Part shown: positions 45,700-56,157 of the stretch, piece by piece
Layout of the letters: each line of letters starts with the position of its first letter
How positions within the stretch are numbered: position 1 is the stretch's first letter
Origin: Triatoma infestans
Lineage: Eukaryota > Arthropoda > Insecta > Hemiptera > Reduviidae
Reading direction: 5' to 3'
Assembly (NCBI GenBank): GCA_011037195.1
Contig: JAAEAF010006026.1
Coordinates: 1-64,000 of the forward strand
DNA length: 64,000 bases
Translations under genes and position numbers: made by a program
The notes under the pieces: model-generated
The model's input: only the letters and a program-made list of their open reading frames with translations
The model's database searches: none
Told to the model about the DNA's origin: nothing

Positions 45700-46467
45700 G
45701 CTAAGATTATATTCATAGATTTTATACTAAGTAATTTTGTTTGCATTTTTCCTGGACGTTTTTGTCCCCCCCTCTTTCTGGACGACATATAATTATGAAA
45801 ATGGTTAGAAATAAACCTTTATGCATATAAAAAGCTATTTTCACTATATTAAAAAAACAAATCTAATTTCATATATAAAAAAAGTTGTTAATTCGACTTA
45901 AAATAATTTACGTGTTGAACCGAAAATTTTAGTATAAAAAATGTAATAGTATTTCCAAATGATCTTTTTTTAGAAACTTTTCCGAAATTATGTCTGTAAT
46001 ATGCCATTAAATGAGATGGGACATATGTGTCCTTGTAGATGGCGAGGTAGTTATTTTATTTCTAGTAATTCTATAGTGACTCATTCCAATTATGGCAGAT
46101 GCGAGAGGAGAGAGAGATTTAGAAAGAATTTAGGAGAGAAAAGATATATAAACTAGATGCACTGAACATGGTATCATGAATTAAAATATATAGTAACTGC
46201 AAGGAACTTAACACTAGATGTATATGTAAGAGAATAAGTAGACGATGAAGATTAGTGAATAAGTAAAGTAAGAATGATGTTGATACCCTGTGTTCTAACT
46301 TCTTCTCTTTAGGCTACTTCGCTTTCTTTTATGTGGCCTGTGTAGGAGTAATAGTGATTGGAATAACCCACACAAAGGTGGATAGAGCTACTTTTTGGGA
46401 TAATTTGAGACGAGCGTTTAGGACTAGGAGTAAGAGAAAAATAAAAAGAAATCACTTTTTAAATAAT
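45700..46467. other. AT-rich DNA, possibly LTR-like in part
   Basis: About 46080-46400 contains GAGAGGAGAGAGAG, a TATATAAACTAGATGC box-like stretch and CTTCTCTTTAGGC, then TAGGACTAGGAGTAAGAGAA near 46422, a stray HPR end. No paired ends were found. Confidence 0.3.
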
Positions 46468-46545
46468 TAGGGAAAGAATTTAGTCAGTGGTAACGTGCTG
46501 GGATTCCACGCGGAATTCCGGGTACAAGTCCATCATTGCTATAAG
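46468..46545 (+). repeat. SINE head fragment
   Basis: AATTTAGTCAGTGGTAACG, then GGGATTCCACGCGG and TCCGGGTACAAGTCC follow the tRNA-like head of the SINE at 54581, with both pol III boxes recognisable. The body is absent. Confidence 0.55.
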
Positions 46546-46559
46546 GGCCAGAGTAGCTT

Positions 46560-46896
46560 TAGATATTAGCTTGAAAATGAATTTTCCCCTGAAAGATGTT
46601 TCAAAAAATAGTTACAGACCTAAACATATGTAATGTTAAGGCAATGTTAAGAGCAAAAAAAGCATTGATGTCATTTTCGAGTAAACTCAAAAAAAAAAAA
46701 AAAAAAAAAATTGAACTTACTGTCTGGTTCCCCTGAAATATCAAGTTTTAATTTTTTGCAATTTTTCATTTTTGAGTTGTGCTAGGGAAAAACATGTTTA
46801 GAATCGATATTTTCGTATTCAAGAGGCTTCAAAACATCGTATATCAGGTACAAATTCAATTTCCAAAATTTGACACTATTGCAGTATATATAGCAG
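46560..46896 (+). repeat. HPR repeat, old copy (forward), split by LTR-B
   Basis: It has GAATTTTCCCCTGAAAGATG, ATATCAAGTTTTAATTTTTTG, CATTTTTGAGTTGTGCT and CAAAATTTGACACTATTGCA. The terminal AGTAAGAGAAAA resumes at about 47354 after the LTR-B insertion. Confidence 0.55.
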
Positions 46897-47350
46897 TGTG
46901 ATGGATGCAAGAAATATAAATTTATATTTAATTTGAAAAAATCAAAATTATGAAAATATGTGACATTCCCTTGCAAAAGGACATTTCAGATAGAAGACCA
47001 CTATTGTCTTTTAGAGTTCATAAACATGATAGCATAAGTACCCCTTTTTCTCACAGGGGAAGATTTGAAATAACAATTAGAAGACATTCCTTCAATATAG
47101 TTTTGTTGTAGACATGGAAGCAGAACACTTAGCATCAGTGCATATTAATAAGTTAATATATAATTCCTTGCAAATAACTTGTAGTTATTATTTTAATAGA
47201 ATATATTTATTATTAGCAGTGGTGACTACTTTCTTATTTCTGATACTTCACTCTCTTAAACAAATATATACTTACAAGCCCTTTTACTAAACGGCTCGTG
47301 CAACACAAGCTACCACTACACTACAACACAACATCACAAATAACATTTCA
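46897..47350 (-). mobile_element. Solo LTR, family LTR-B
   Basis: Plus-strand ends are TGTGATGGATGCAAGAAATA and AAATAACATTTCA, with the target duplication GCAG at 46893-46896 and 47351-47354. It is closely related to the copy at 24829 and shows the site there before the mariner inserted. The core AAGCCCTTTTACTAAACGGC lies at about 47276. Confidence 0.88.
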
Positions 47351-47367
47351 GCAGTAAGAGAAAATAG

Positions 47368-48568
47368 ATGCAATAAGAAGGTAATAATTCTGAAATAAAA
47401 TATGGTTACAAAAATTGTAATAAGACGTTAAATGATGATTTATAAAGGATATTATCAGAGATATTTTCCGTAATAGACTGCTTGTTTTTGTATATTAATA
47501 AATGAAATTTATTGATAGCGCTATAAAGTGAGCAAAACTCACTTTTTGATCGTGTCTTAAAAGTGATGTTTATTGAGATTTTTGATAATTTAAAACAATG
47601 ATCATTCTTCCATGCTAAGTACTGTATGAAATAAATAATTAGATATATAAGTTGTCTTAGAGGGAGGATAGAATGAATATATTGTAAATGAAAGGTGGCT
47701 TAAATTTTTTTTAAATATTTGTTTTGTTTTCCCTCCCAAAATATATTCAATGCTTTTGTTGTTTTCATAAAAGCAGTCAAGTTTTTGGACACATAAAAAA
47801 AAATCTAATCGTGTTTATTGACTTTTTTTTTTTTTAATAGAACTGTGATAACAAGAGAGAAACAACCTTTTGAATGACAGAAGAGAAAACAGATGTAATG
47901 GATGATATTGCAGTGGGTGATATGAAGTGCGTGATATGAATGTAGGAAAATATTGACGTAATCATCTATTCGAGAAAATAAATGGTAATTGGATTATCAA
48001 AATCGAAAAACAGAAGAGATTTATTCTAAAGTGTGATGTTATTATTGATAAAATAAGCTTATCCATTCATCACAAAGATAGCTAACGGTGATTGCTTCGA
48101 TTTTTGCTGAGTGATCCAATGAGTGGAATCAAAAATAAATGAAGCATCGTTACTTAACAAATATAACAAATAAACAATCAATTTTTATCTTCTATTTCTT
48201 CTTTTTATGATGAACTCAATGATATAGGAAAGACTACGAGCCAAGAGACTAATTAAGATCAATTGAGTTTAGGCAATTATTATAATAATATGAAGTGCAA
48301 ACTTGTTAATCACTTTTGAATATCACCTGAGCATCTTGTGTGTTATAATGTAATGTGTTATATTTAATTAAGACGGAATTATTATAGTTATATCAATTTT
48401 ATCATTGTAATTATTAAATTAAAATTAATTAACACAATTAAAAATAACAATTATGTCAATTTAATTATATTTTTAAATAAAGCAAACAATACTTTAAATT
48501 TTAATTACATTATGAACTTCTTTCATTTTGTGAAATAAATTATTAATCATATTTTTTCATTATTGTTA
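47368..48568. other. AT-rich DNA, nothing coding
   Basis: TATCAGAGATATTTTCCGTA at 47452 belongs to the repeat family of 10365 and 38888. The remainder shows no recognisable feature. Confidence 0.4.
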
Positions 48569-49060
48569 AGGTTTTTTTTTATTTTTTTTTTATTTAATTG
48601 TAATACAGTACCAACACAAAATGTGTTTTGCCTGCAGTGCTGTTGTCTGTAAGATAATGTACTGACGTGTAGAACGTGTACCCCATCCAATGATGGCCCT
48701 GTTGGAGTGATTTGTTTATGAAGTGAATAAATGAAATGTGAAGTGAAATGAATGTATGGGTGTGAATGTAATTATGCTAGTTCATCTGTCAGTCAGTATG
48801 AAGTTTGTCTACGGTGGATGTAACAAGTCTTGTAGCCATCTCCGTTTTAGTCTTCTTTCTGGAACTACAGTTGTTTGTAAATTGTTGATGAGAAGATTTG
48901 TATGACCGTTCAGTTTAACATGATACTTAGTGTACAGTCGATGTGCGGCTTGTTGTACTGTTTCAGATTTTGTGTCTTAATGTATTGTTTCGTTTGTAAC
49001 ATAGAAAGGAGATGAAAGTATAGTCCACAGTGTGCGAGATTGGAATGTCTGAATTTTTTT
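48569..49060 (-). pseudogene. Jockey-like LINE 3' end (minus)
   Basis: The minus-strand tail reads INNLQTTVVPERRLKRRWLQ, then DLL. This matches the end of the plus-strand element (SRRLKRQWPRDLLN at about 50050-50090), so both belong to the same group. A 3' untranslated region of about 240 bp leads to AATTAAATAAA and a poly-A tract (plus-strand T runs at 48569-48592). Only the last tens of codons remain. Confidence 0.6.
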
Positions 49061-49167
49061 CAAATGTGTCTGTTATTGTTAAGGTAATAATGTATAAATA
49101 AAATAATTAATTTTAATTAAAGCTTTTTTTTTTTTTTGTTTTTGAAAACTAACTTCACAACTTTCTC

Positions 49168-50094
49168 TCAGGTTGGCACCCTGGACTGCTGTGGAAACTC
49201 AAAAGCATCCTACCATATACCTATTTCCTTATTCTTAAATCATACCTGAGCGATCGGTTTTGCCAAGTCTCTCAGGGTTCTTCCTTTTCTCCCTATTTCC
49301 CTGTGAAAGCTGGAGTACCGCAAGGTAGTATCCTAGGTCCAATTTTATACACAATATACACGGCTGACCTTCCCCTACACCCTAATACAGTAACATCAAC
49401 CTTCGCTGATGATACTGCTATTCTTTCCTCCCATACCGAACCTACTATTGCCTCCAGTCATCTTCAAGATCATCTTTCCTTAATAGAAGAGTGGTGCAAA
49501 AAATGGAAGATAAAAGTTAATGAAAAGAAATGTATTCACACTACGTTTACCCTTCGTCACTCCCTCTGTCCTGGTGTTAAATTAAATAACACCTTCCTAC
49601 CTACTGCTGATAGAGTACGCTATCTTGGGTTATATATAGACAAAAGACTAACCTGGAACCCCCATACCAGACTGAAAAGGACTGAAACTAATAGACGATT
49701 TCTTATCCTTTCAAGACTCTTAGACAAACGATCCAAACTTACTTTAAAAAATAAGCTCACACTATACAAAACTTTACTACGACCAATATGGACTTACGGA
49801 CTAGAGGTATGGGGGTCCACTAAGCATTCCAACGTTTACCGTATCCAATCCTTACAGTCCAAAATCCTACGAAAAATTACCAATGCTCCTTATTATGTCT
49901 CCAATAAAACCTTACATAATGACCTATCCATTCCATATGTGTCCGACCTAATTAAATCCCGCTATCAAAGATTCCATAACTCCCTGTCCCATCATCATAA
50001 TCCTTTGGTTCAGCAACTTGCTAGTCAAACCTTACCTGATAATCCTTCTCGACGCCTGAAGCGTCAGTGGCCCCGTGACCTTTTAAATTAACTC
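49168..50094 (+). pseudogene. 5'-truncated Jockey-like reverse transcriptase, open frame
   Basis: The frame is open from WHPGLLWKLKSILPYTYFLI (about 49168) to a stop at 50092-50094, about 308 codons without a lesion. Motifs are AGVPQGSILGPILYTIYTAD (B), FADDTAILSS (the catalytic FADD), KVNEKKCIHTTFTL, VRYLGLYIDKRLTWNPH, LRPIWTYGLEVWGS and a basic C-terminus RRLKRQWPRDLLN. This is the downstream half of a non-LTR reverse transcriptase; motif A and the endonuclease are absent. The methionine at 49303 is internal and not a real start. An unbroken frame points to a fairly recent insertion. It cannot be functional because it is truncated. The group is inferred from the FADD box and the short C-terminal tail. 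Confidence 0.9.
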
Positions 50095-50227
50095 CACAGC
50101 CTTGAAGTAATACCACTGGGTATTTTCTTCCCATGTAAATCATGTCTTGTAATCATTTATCACATTTGCTTATTGTATATATTGTACAGTTGCAAATAAA
50201 TTATTGAAGGAGAAAAAAAAAAAAAAT
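50095..50227 (+). other. 3' untranslated region and poly-A tail of the Jockey-like LINE
   Basis: GCAAATAAATTATTGAAGG holds a polyadenylation signal (about 50194), followed after about 15 bp by an A run to 50226. A clear target duplication was not found. Confidence 0.75.
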
Positions 50228-50319
50228 TTAGAACCACATACTGTACCAAAATAGTACTTTGGAATACAGCTTCTCCACAGAACCACCCCAAAAAAAAAAA
50301 CAGTTTTTGGTAAGTGGTA

Positions 50320-50435
50320 GAACGACACCATTGGTAGGAGAATTTGCTATTATCACCAAGATCTGCACGAACGACGGGCTGCTCCTGGTGGGCTCTCGCC
50401 CAGACCCTTCTCTGCGCTCATTGCCACGACCTTCT
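50320..50435 (-). rRNA. 28S rRNA-like fragment
   Basis: The minus strand contains TCGTTCGTGCAGATCTTGG followed by TGATAATAGCAAA. It closely follows the conserved eukaryotic large-subunit segment GTGCAGATCTTGGTGGTAGT-AGCAAATA, from memory, with two differences in the last part. TCTGGGCGAGAGCCC just upstream may also belong to it. Only about 115 bp is present, so this is a pseudogene scrap or a 28S-derived SINE head, not a working rRNA gene. Confidence 0.6.
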
Positions 50436-50599
50436 AATTCGTCAAGACATAATAGTAGCATGAAATAAGCTATATAATTAACAACACTGCAGTTTAAAAA
50501 ACTACAACATTAATTAACACACAGCTTATTAACCCATTTTCGTCATTGACGGCAGTGTATAGGTGAGTCAAATACACAGGTGCCATCCATTTTCAGGGC

Positions 50600-51060
50600 T
50601 AGTTGTATCATTCGCTAAACACAATTTCGATATATTTGACACTATCGTAATACTCCCTCTTAATAGGAGGTGGAAGAAATAAAAAATATTCGAAACCCAT
50701 CTTCCACTGGCTATAATACTAAAGTCAATATTATAAAAACAACTTATTTTGAATTTAAAGTAACTGGATTTTAGTAATATTTGTGTGTGTGTGTTTTCTC
50801 TATATTTTTATCAAAAACGAAAAAATGCATAAATTCAAACTTAATATTCCGTTTAATATCAACATTGAATCCAACACGAAGGTTGAGTCAAAATCCATGA
50901 ATCGGAAGTTACGACTTTTCCTTAATACTCTTCTTTTGTGAATCCTCGAAAACTGTTCCTTTAAACTTCCTTTACTATCTACACAAACATAGTTCTATTA
51001 TTAAAGAAAATAAGTTCACCGGAAATTCACAATTTCTCTAAAACGGTTTCAAAAATATGG
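50600..51060. repeat. Two degraded HPR pieces, opposite orientation
   Basis: 50625-50680 is a forward end (TTTGACACTATCGTAATACT, CTTAATAGGAGG). 50780-51060 is a reverse piece (GT microsatellite, TCAAAAACGAAAAAATGCAT, CAAACTTAATATTCCGTTTA, GAATCGGAAGTTACG). Both are strongly diverged. Confidence 0.55.
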
Positions 51061-51064
51061 ATAG

Positions 51065-51103
51065 GTACACACACACACACACACAAATATAAATAACCTA
51101 TTA

Positions 51104-51148
<45 letters not shown>

Positions 51149-51170
51149 GTGTGAGAGAGAGAGAGAATAC
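51065..51170. repeat. CA and GT microsatellites facing each other
   Basis: A CA repeat at 51067-51085 and a longer GT repeat at 51111-51146, followed by GA units to 51167. They are complementary and could pair. Confidence 0.85.
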
Positions 51171-52090
51171 CAAAACCTAAAATAAAAAATTCGTATTTCA
51201 AACTTGAATTCTGTTTGAGTATTATCCGGGATCTTACTTGAAGGTTTTCGATCATAATTATATTGTTAATGTAATGTAACGTGCCGGAAAACCTGACAAT
51301 ACATGACCAGCGTGGATTTATGGAGATGTTTTTAAATGGCAAGGAACAATCTCCCTCATTATAGTTGTGAGAGGATATGTGAGTTTTTTAGTGAAAGAAT
51401 ATTATATCCGAATGACTGTTTTACAACGGCATCGCTAAAACTTAGTTCTATAATCGCTAAAACTAGGATTATATAACTCTTGGATTAATACTCCAGGATT
51501 ATATAATATGGTTTGCTCCATCCTTAAGATAAATATTGACGGTGTCTAACCAAGATGTCCCTCGTTATTATAAAATCTATATTTATTATGTTTATAAATA
51601 AAAAATCCTAATTAGAGAAGATTAAAAAAATAATAATAACTGGTGTTTTTTTCTTGTTACTGTTGAAATAGAAGTTTTTTAATACCAAATTTAATTAGTA
51701 CAGTAATTAGTTATTTTCTCCATTCATAGTATTGTATAATTCATATAAAATAGAATATTTAAATAATGAAGAAAAATAAAAAAAATAAAAAAGTTTTTAA
51801 TTAGCGCATTAAAGAATAAAAAAAAAATTCTTAGGTAATAAACATTGGCTCATTGTAATATTATAAATAGTATGTATCTTTCTTTATGCAATAATGATAA
51901 TAAAGAACAATATATCGTCTATTAAATAAATTTAATAATTAATAAAAAGCTATTGACTCCTATATACTATTTATATATAAGAAAGCGGCAAAACAGCCAT
52001 TCCCACTTTCTTATAGAAAGGGAATGAATCGTCAAGTGTGTGTTTACTTTATATTAAACAGCATGCAATTGAGATATATATATAAATTAC
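51171..52090. other. AT-rich, intron-like DNA
   Basis: No recognised elements. It lies immediately downstream (minus strand) of the exon at 52091-52207, so it may be intron. Confidence 0.35.
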
Positions 52091-52207
52091 CTGATAAGGA
52101 TGACGGTATGGAGGCTGAGGAGGATACTGGCCGGAAGGGGAGGCGGACGGCGGAGGTGGATAAGGGCCGCCGCCTCCCGGGGAGCCTCCGCTATAACCCC
52201 GACCACC
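52091..52207 (-). CDS. Internal exon of an unidentified Gly/Pro/Tyr-rich protein
   Basis: On the minus strand the sequence TTTATTTGTTGTTGTTGCAG precedes the exon, a good 3' splice site with a T-rich tract. The exon ends CAT CCT TAT CAG directly before GTAATTTATA, a 5' splice site. The 117 bp equal exactly 39 codons in phase 0-0, giving GGRGYSGGSPGGGGPYPPPP, then SASPSGQYPPQPPYRHPYQ. The high GC content at codon third positions contrasts with the AT-rich surroundings. Such low-complexity Gly/Pro/Tyr stretches occur in chromatin-remodelling subunits (Osa/ARID1, SS18), RNA-binding proteins and others, so I give no gene name. No second exon could be linked with confidence. Confidence 0.65.
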
Positions 52208-53780
52208 CTGCAACAACAACAAATAAAAAAGACAAATTATTACAAATATAATGGTAATATTAGTTAATTTACATAAATCACTCATTAATGTACTATCTTT
52301 CCACCATCAAAATGTTTAGTAATACCAATTTGGATTTGGAAAATTTCGAACATTGTTTATTATAATTTTAATAGAATTAACTAGTATTTTGTAAGCTTAT
52401 TTGTTACATAAATAGACCTAACAAGTTTTTAGATAGGAATATATTTTTTAATAAAGGTATTTACTTAAAACAGGCCTATCTTTTATTAGCTTGATTTCCT
52501 GCCGCAACATTTTAAAGATGTGGAAAGAATAGCTCTAAAAAATCTTCCTTACGAAGTACTTTTCTAAGAAACCCGATTCAGAATTTATACAACAAAAAAA
52601 AAATACAAAATCCAATCCCAGACCCAATTCTTGGGATATGGGAATTTAGAGCGGAAATAGCCCTAAATTCCTCATCCCAAAATTCTTGAATTGATCGATT
52701 CTATTTCACAAATTTTATAAATGGATTCCACGTGAAGCCCTATTTCTTTGAGGATCCCCTTAAATCACAATGTGCCCCAAGAGATCATATTGATATAATT
52801 CACAAAAAGATTTATCTCATTTTTTTTTCTTTTCTTTTATATATGAAAGAAAATTACATTATTTCTATAACAAATGGGAAATAATAAATATTTGAAAACA
52901 CGCCCGACTTTCTTTCTGCCAGATACTAAAATTCATATCTGATCTAGTAAGTAAGCCAAAACAACTTAAATTAGTTATTGAATAACAGTTAGTTAATTCA
53001 ACCTTGATTCTAGACATGTCTCTTCTTTTTGACTTGACTCGATAGATACGATTTAGATGAAAAAAAAAAAAGAATGTCCCATATCTGTTTTAAGAACTTT
53101 GATCAATCATCTATGAGATGATGTCAACAAGAAAAATGTTCAGGTGTTTTTTTGTTGTTTTTTTTTTACAGTAATTAAAAGAGATGATGATTTTATTGAT
53201 TAATGGAGAAAATATAAATAAAGTAGTGAAACGTTACTGATAAACGGCACAACACACAACTACATAAATTAAAAATAAGAGTATTCTTCACTTATTCAAA
53301 TAAAAATAAAAAACAAATCTGTCAAAGGTAGACATGTTTTTTATTTATTTTTAAGTAAGTTTGAATAAAATATTATTTAAAAAGTTCATATATTTATAGT
53401 ACTGGGTATTAAAGCTATTAATATTGATATTTACATCAATAGGATATAGAAATTCTCTTATATTTTACAGGTTTTATCTAATTTTAGAAACATATTACAT
53501 GTGATGTTTCAATATTACTGAAATTTTGGAACCCACTACATATACATGTTACCTACATAAACTCAATTATTGAATGAGAAATTTTTTCTTTAAATTCATC
53601 AAAGGAATGTTATATAGTTAAAACCTACCATTAACTATGTAATTTCACATTATTAAAGCTGATTTATAAAAAAAAAAACAGAGCAAACAATTTCTCTAAC
53701 TGCAATTGTATATTAAATTAAAATTGTTGGGATGTATCAAAAAATCAAAAGAAGATCGTTTTTTAATAACAAAAAGTCAT
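52208..53780. other. AT-rich, intron-like DNA
   Basis: Upstream of the exon on the minus strand. About 52600-52760 contains AATTCTTGGGATATGGGAAT and ATTTAGAGCGGAAATAGCCC, unassigned. No coding region was recognised. Confidence 0.35.
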
Positions 53781-54900
53781 TACAATATAGTTCATACTGA
53801 TTGACTGCTCACTGAGCCATCTTTCTTCCAAATGTTACCATTCCTTGGGTTCGGAAACAAAAAAATTAACTCCCGCACTCCAGTTTCAACTTCGATGAAA
53901 AAATTACTTTTTTTTCCGCAAAGTGCGCCATGGACCGAAAGAAATGGTAGTCGGAAATAAGTCTGGACTTTAGGAGGGTGTAAGTTTAATGCCATCAAGT
54001 TCTTCAATTTTTTTTCTCTAGTCTGACAGGAGGTGTGCATGGCCGAGCATTATCTTCCTGGAACTAAACTTGTTTCCGGTAGACCAAAACTGGATTATCG
54101 CTGGGTTTATCTATGATTAGTAAAGTTCGGTATTCAATGAGAGTCCATCGGGAACGAATTACTTCTACATAGTTCCAGAAAATGCAAAACATCGATTTTT
54201 TTTCTCAAGTTACCGTCTTGCATTAACCGGATATACCGTTTGACCGTGTTCCAACCGTTAAACGCCTATCTTATGATATCGCCAGTAAATCCACTTCTCC
54301 TCATACGACACTATCCCTTCTATAAAAGTGCATGTCAGACAGATATTTTAAAATAAGATGGCAAGTAACCATACTTCTGGCGGCCTGTTGAGGTGTACGA
54401 TGTTCATGTATCACTATCCTACACATCCTTTTTACCTTTCCCAGAGTATGGAGATGGCGGTTAACAGTGTTTTTAGACACTGGTAATTATGCAGCAAGTG
54501 CACGAGTGGCTGGATATGACTCAACCGCCATGAACCTATCATTTTTTCTGAAGTCCGTATCACAACTATTAAATTTTTGAAAGGGAAGGGATTAGCTAAG
54601 TGTTTAGCGCACTGGACTCCCACACAGAGGAACCGGGTTCAAGTCCAGCTATGCTGCCCTTAGATTTTTTCTTCCTAGGAGCCCCTACAGCTCACTGTCC
54701 GGTGATGGACAGTGTTGTCTATAACGAGTAGGCTCCGGGCGCCAATGACTATTGATGTAGACGCGCCTTAAATTAAAAAAAAAAAAACAATTTGTAACCA
54801 ACTTCGGACAAATCTTCCCCCTTCGATTTGATTTCACATAAAGCACGTACAGTTCAGCACCTGTACATTGTTTTTTGACGTGAAATTACTAATACGTAAT
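53781..54900 (-). pseudogene. Strongly decayed mariner transposase, split by a SINE
   Basis: Minus-strand phrases in several frames recall a mariner transposase: HTLGKVKRM, then VIHEHRTPQQAA, EKWIYW, a CSAMHTSCQTREKLKNL-like stretch in place of the DNARPHT motif, LHPPKVQTYFR-like in place of PYSPDLAPSD, and GKKSNFFIEVETGVRELI. The catalytic third Asp region is lost, and there are many stops and shifts. It is a different lineage from the copy at 24849. The start lies beyond the SINE at 54581-54787, since RFVRSW-like sequence appears near 54810. Terminal repeats were not found. Confidence 0.6.
54581..54787 (+). mobile_element. tRNA-headed SINE (plus)
   Basis: It begins AAGGGAAGGGATTAGCTAAG. 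Box A is in TAGCTAAGTGTTTAGCG and box B is GGTTCAAGTCC, then CTATGCTGCCCTTAGA, CTTCCTAGGAGCC and GGACAGTGTTGTCTATAACG. About 38 bp of the body is deleted before GTAGGCTCCGGGCGCC, and the 3' end is ACGCGCCTTAAATTA plus A13. It is likely mobilised by a LINE in the same genome. Confidence 0.85.
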
Positions 54901-55169
54901 ATATAGACAGCCATTGTTTTCTAAAAAAAAAACTCACGAACTGACTATTTGAAGAGAATGTAATATGTAGTATAGGAATACTCTGCAAAGTCTAAAAAGT
55001 AATATAATATTGTGTTTGTAAACATTGAAGGAATGTGGATCGGTTTTAAAGTCCATGGAATTTCTATAGTTAGAAAAACTGATTTTTTTTGTATACACCC
55101 TATGACATAGTTTTTATTTATTTTATTTATATGGTCAATACCCAGTTACTAATTTCATATATAATCGAA
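54901..55169. other. AT-rich spacer
   Basis: Nothing recognised. Confidence 0.3.
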
Positions 55170-55590
55170 AATGTATATCCTGAATATAAAAGTCGTACTT
55201 CTGTTAAACCCGAAATTTTGGCCACACATTATATTTTCTTATTAATATTATGTAGACGATAAATCGTATGATATTGTAGAATGGAGGCAAACCTAAAGTC
55301 GCCCCTCCTCCAGAAACTCCCTTCAATGAATTTTCCCCCCAAAAATGTTCATATAAAAGTTATAAGCTCTCTTTATATTTTAGCTGGTAATTAAAGAAAA
55401 TGTTTGGAGTCAGTTTCAAAAAAAAAATCAATAAAGCACTTCCGGTATACGGAAACATGTTGAATGGAGTGGTGGTATCTTAAAAAAAAAAAATCAAGTT
55501 TGAAGTTACTGTGACTTTTTTTTTTTTTTGCTTTGAGTCCTGAGATCACATGATGAAAAATTTGGAATGTTCCCAATATTTCCAGCATAA
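55170..55590 (+). repeat. HPR repeat, degraded (forward)
   Basis: It has GTCGTACTTCTGTTAAACCC, AATTTTGGCCACACATT, TGTAGACGATAAATCG, CGCCCCTCCTCCAGAAA, TTCAATGAATTTTCCC, ATATAAAAGTTATAAGCTC and GCACTTCCGGTATACGG. Ends are missing. Confidence 0.65.
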
Positions 55591-55901
55591 AAAAGTGACA
55601 ATAACAATGGTACTACTACCAACAGTAGACCCTCACCTAAAAAATACTGTAGCCAATGCCGTTTCAGATGACCTAAGGAACTAATTGTGAAGGGTGGTAG
55701 AAACAGCGAATTAAGGAAAAAGATAATTTTTAGATCGGAAATAACAGTTATATAGCCGACAATGATGAGTGCATGGTAGAGAATATTTGATTACAATATA
55801 TAGAACGCTAGCTATTAGAATGCATGGGCATAGTTCAACTCCTAAGTCCATTTTTGTTAATAAGGTAACACGAGTTGTTTACGTATTATTTAATTATTAT
55901 T

Positions 55902-56146
55902 ATTATTATTTTTATTTTTTTTTTAATTTAAGGCTCTTCAACATCTATGGTCATTAGCGCCCGGAGCCTTCTCAGTGCACTGCCGGCCTCCGGACAGTGT
56001 TCTCTCGTTACAGACTACAGTGTCCATCACCGAACAGTGAGCTGTAGAGCACCTAGGAAGAAAAAATCTAAGTGGTAGCACTGGACTCGAACCCGGGACC
56101 TCCGCGTGGGAGTCCAACGCGCTAACCACTTAGCTAATCCCTTCCC
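55902..56146 (-). mobile_element. tRNA-headed SINE (minus), most complete
   Basis: Minus-strand order is AGGGAAGGGATTAGCTAAG, TGGTTAGCGCGTTGGACTCC, CCCGGGTTCGAGTCC (box B), GTGCTACCACTTAGATTTTT, CTAGGTGCTCTACAGCTCAC, GGACAGTGTTGTCTGTAACG-like body, GTCCGGAGGCCGGCAGTGCA and CTGAGAAGGCTCCGGGCGC, then a poly-A tail. TAATTATTATT at 55891-55901 and 56147-56157 is a probable 11-bp target duplication, although partly simple repeat. The full body makes it the reference copy for this window. Confidence 0.88.
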
Positions 56147-56157
56147 TAATTATTATT

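Noticed and set aside
48569..50227. Twin-primed inversion of a single LINE insertion
   Set aside because: Both halves carry their own 3' end and poly-A tract, whereas twin priming leaves one.
52024..52251. Plus-strand open frame opposite the 52-kb exon
   Set aside because: Shadow of the minus-strand exon; splice sites and phase fit only the minus strand.
54601..54655. Possible tRNA gene
   Set aside because: A and B boxes are present but the cloverleaf is not complete and the same head occurs in at least four SINE copies with tails.
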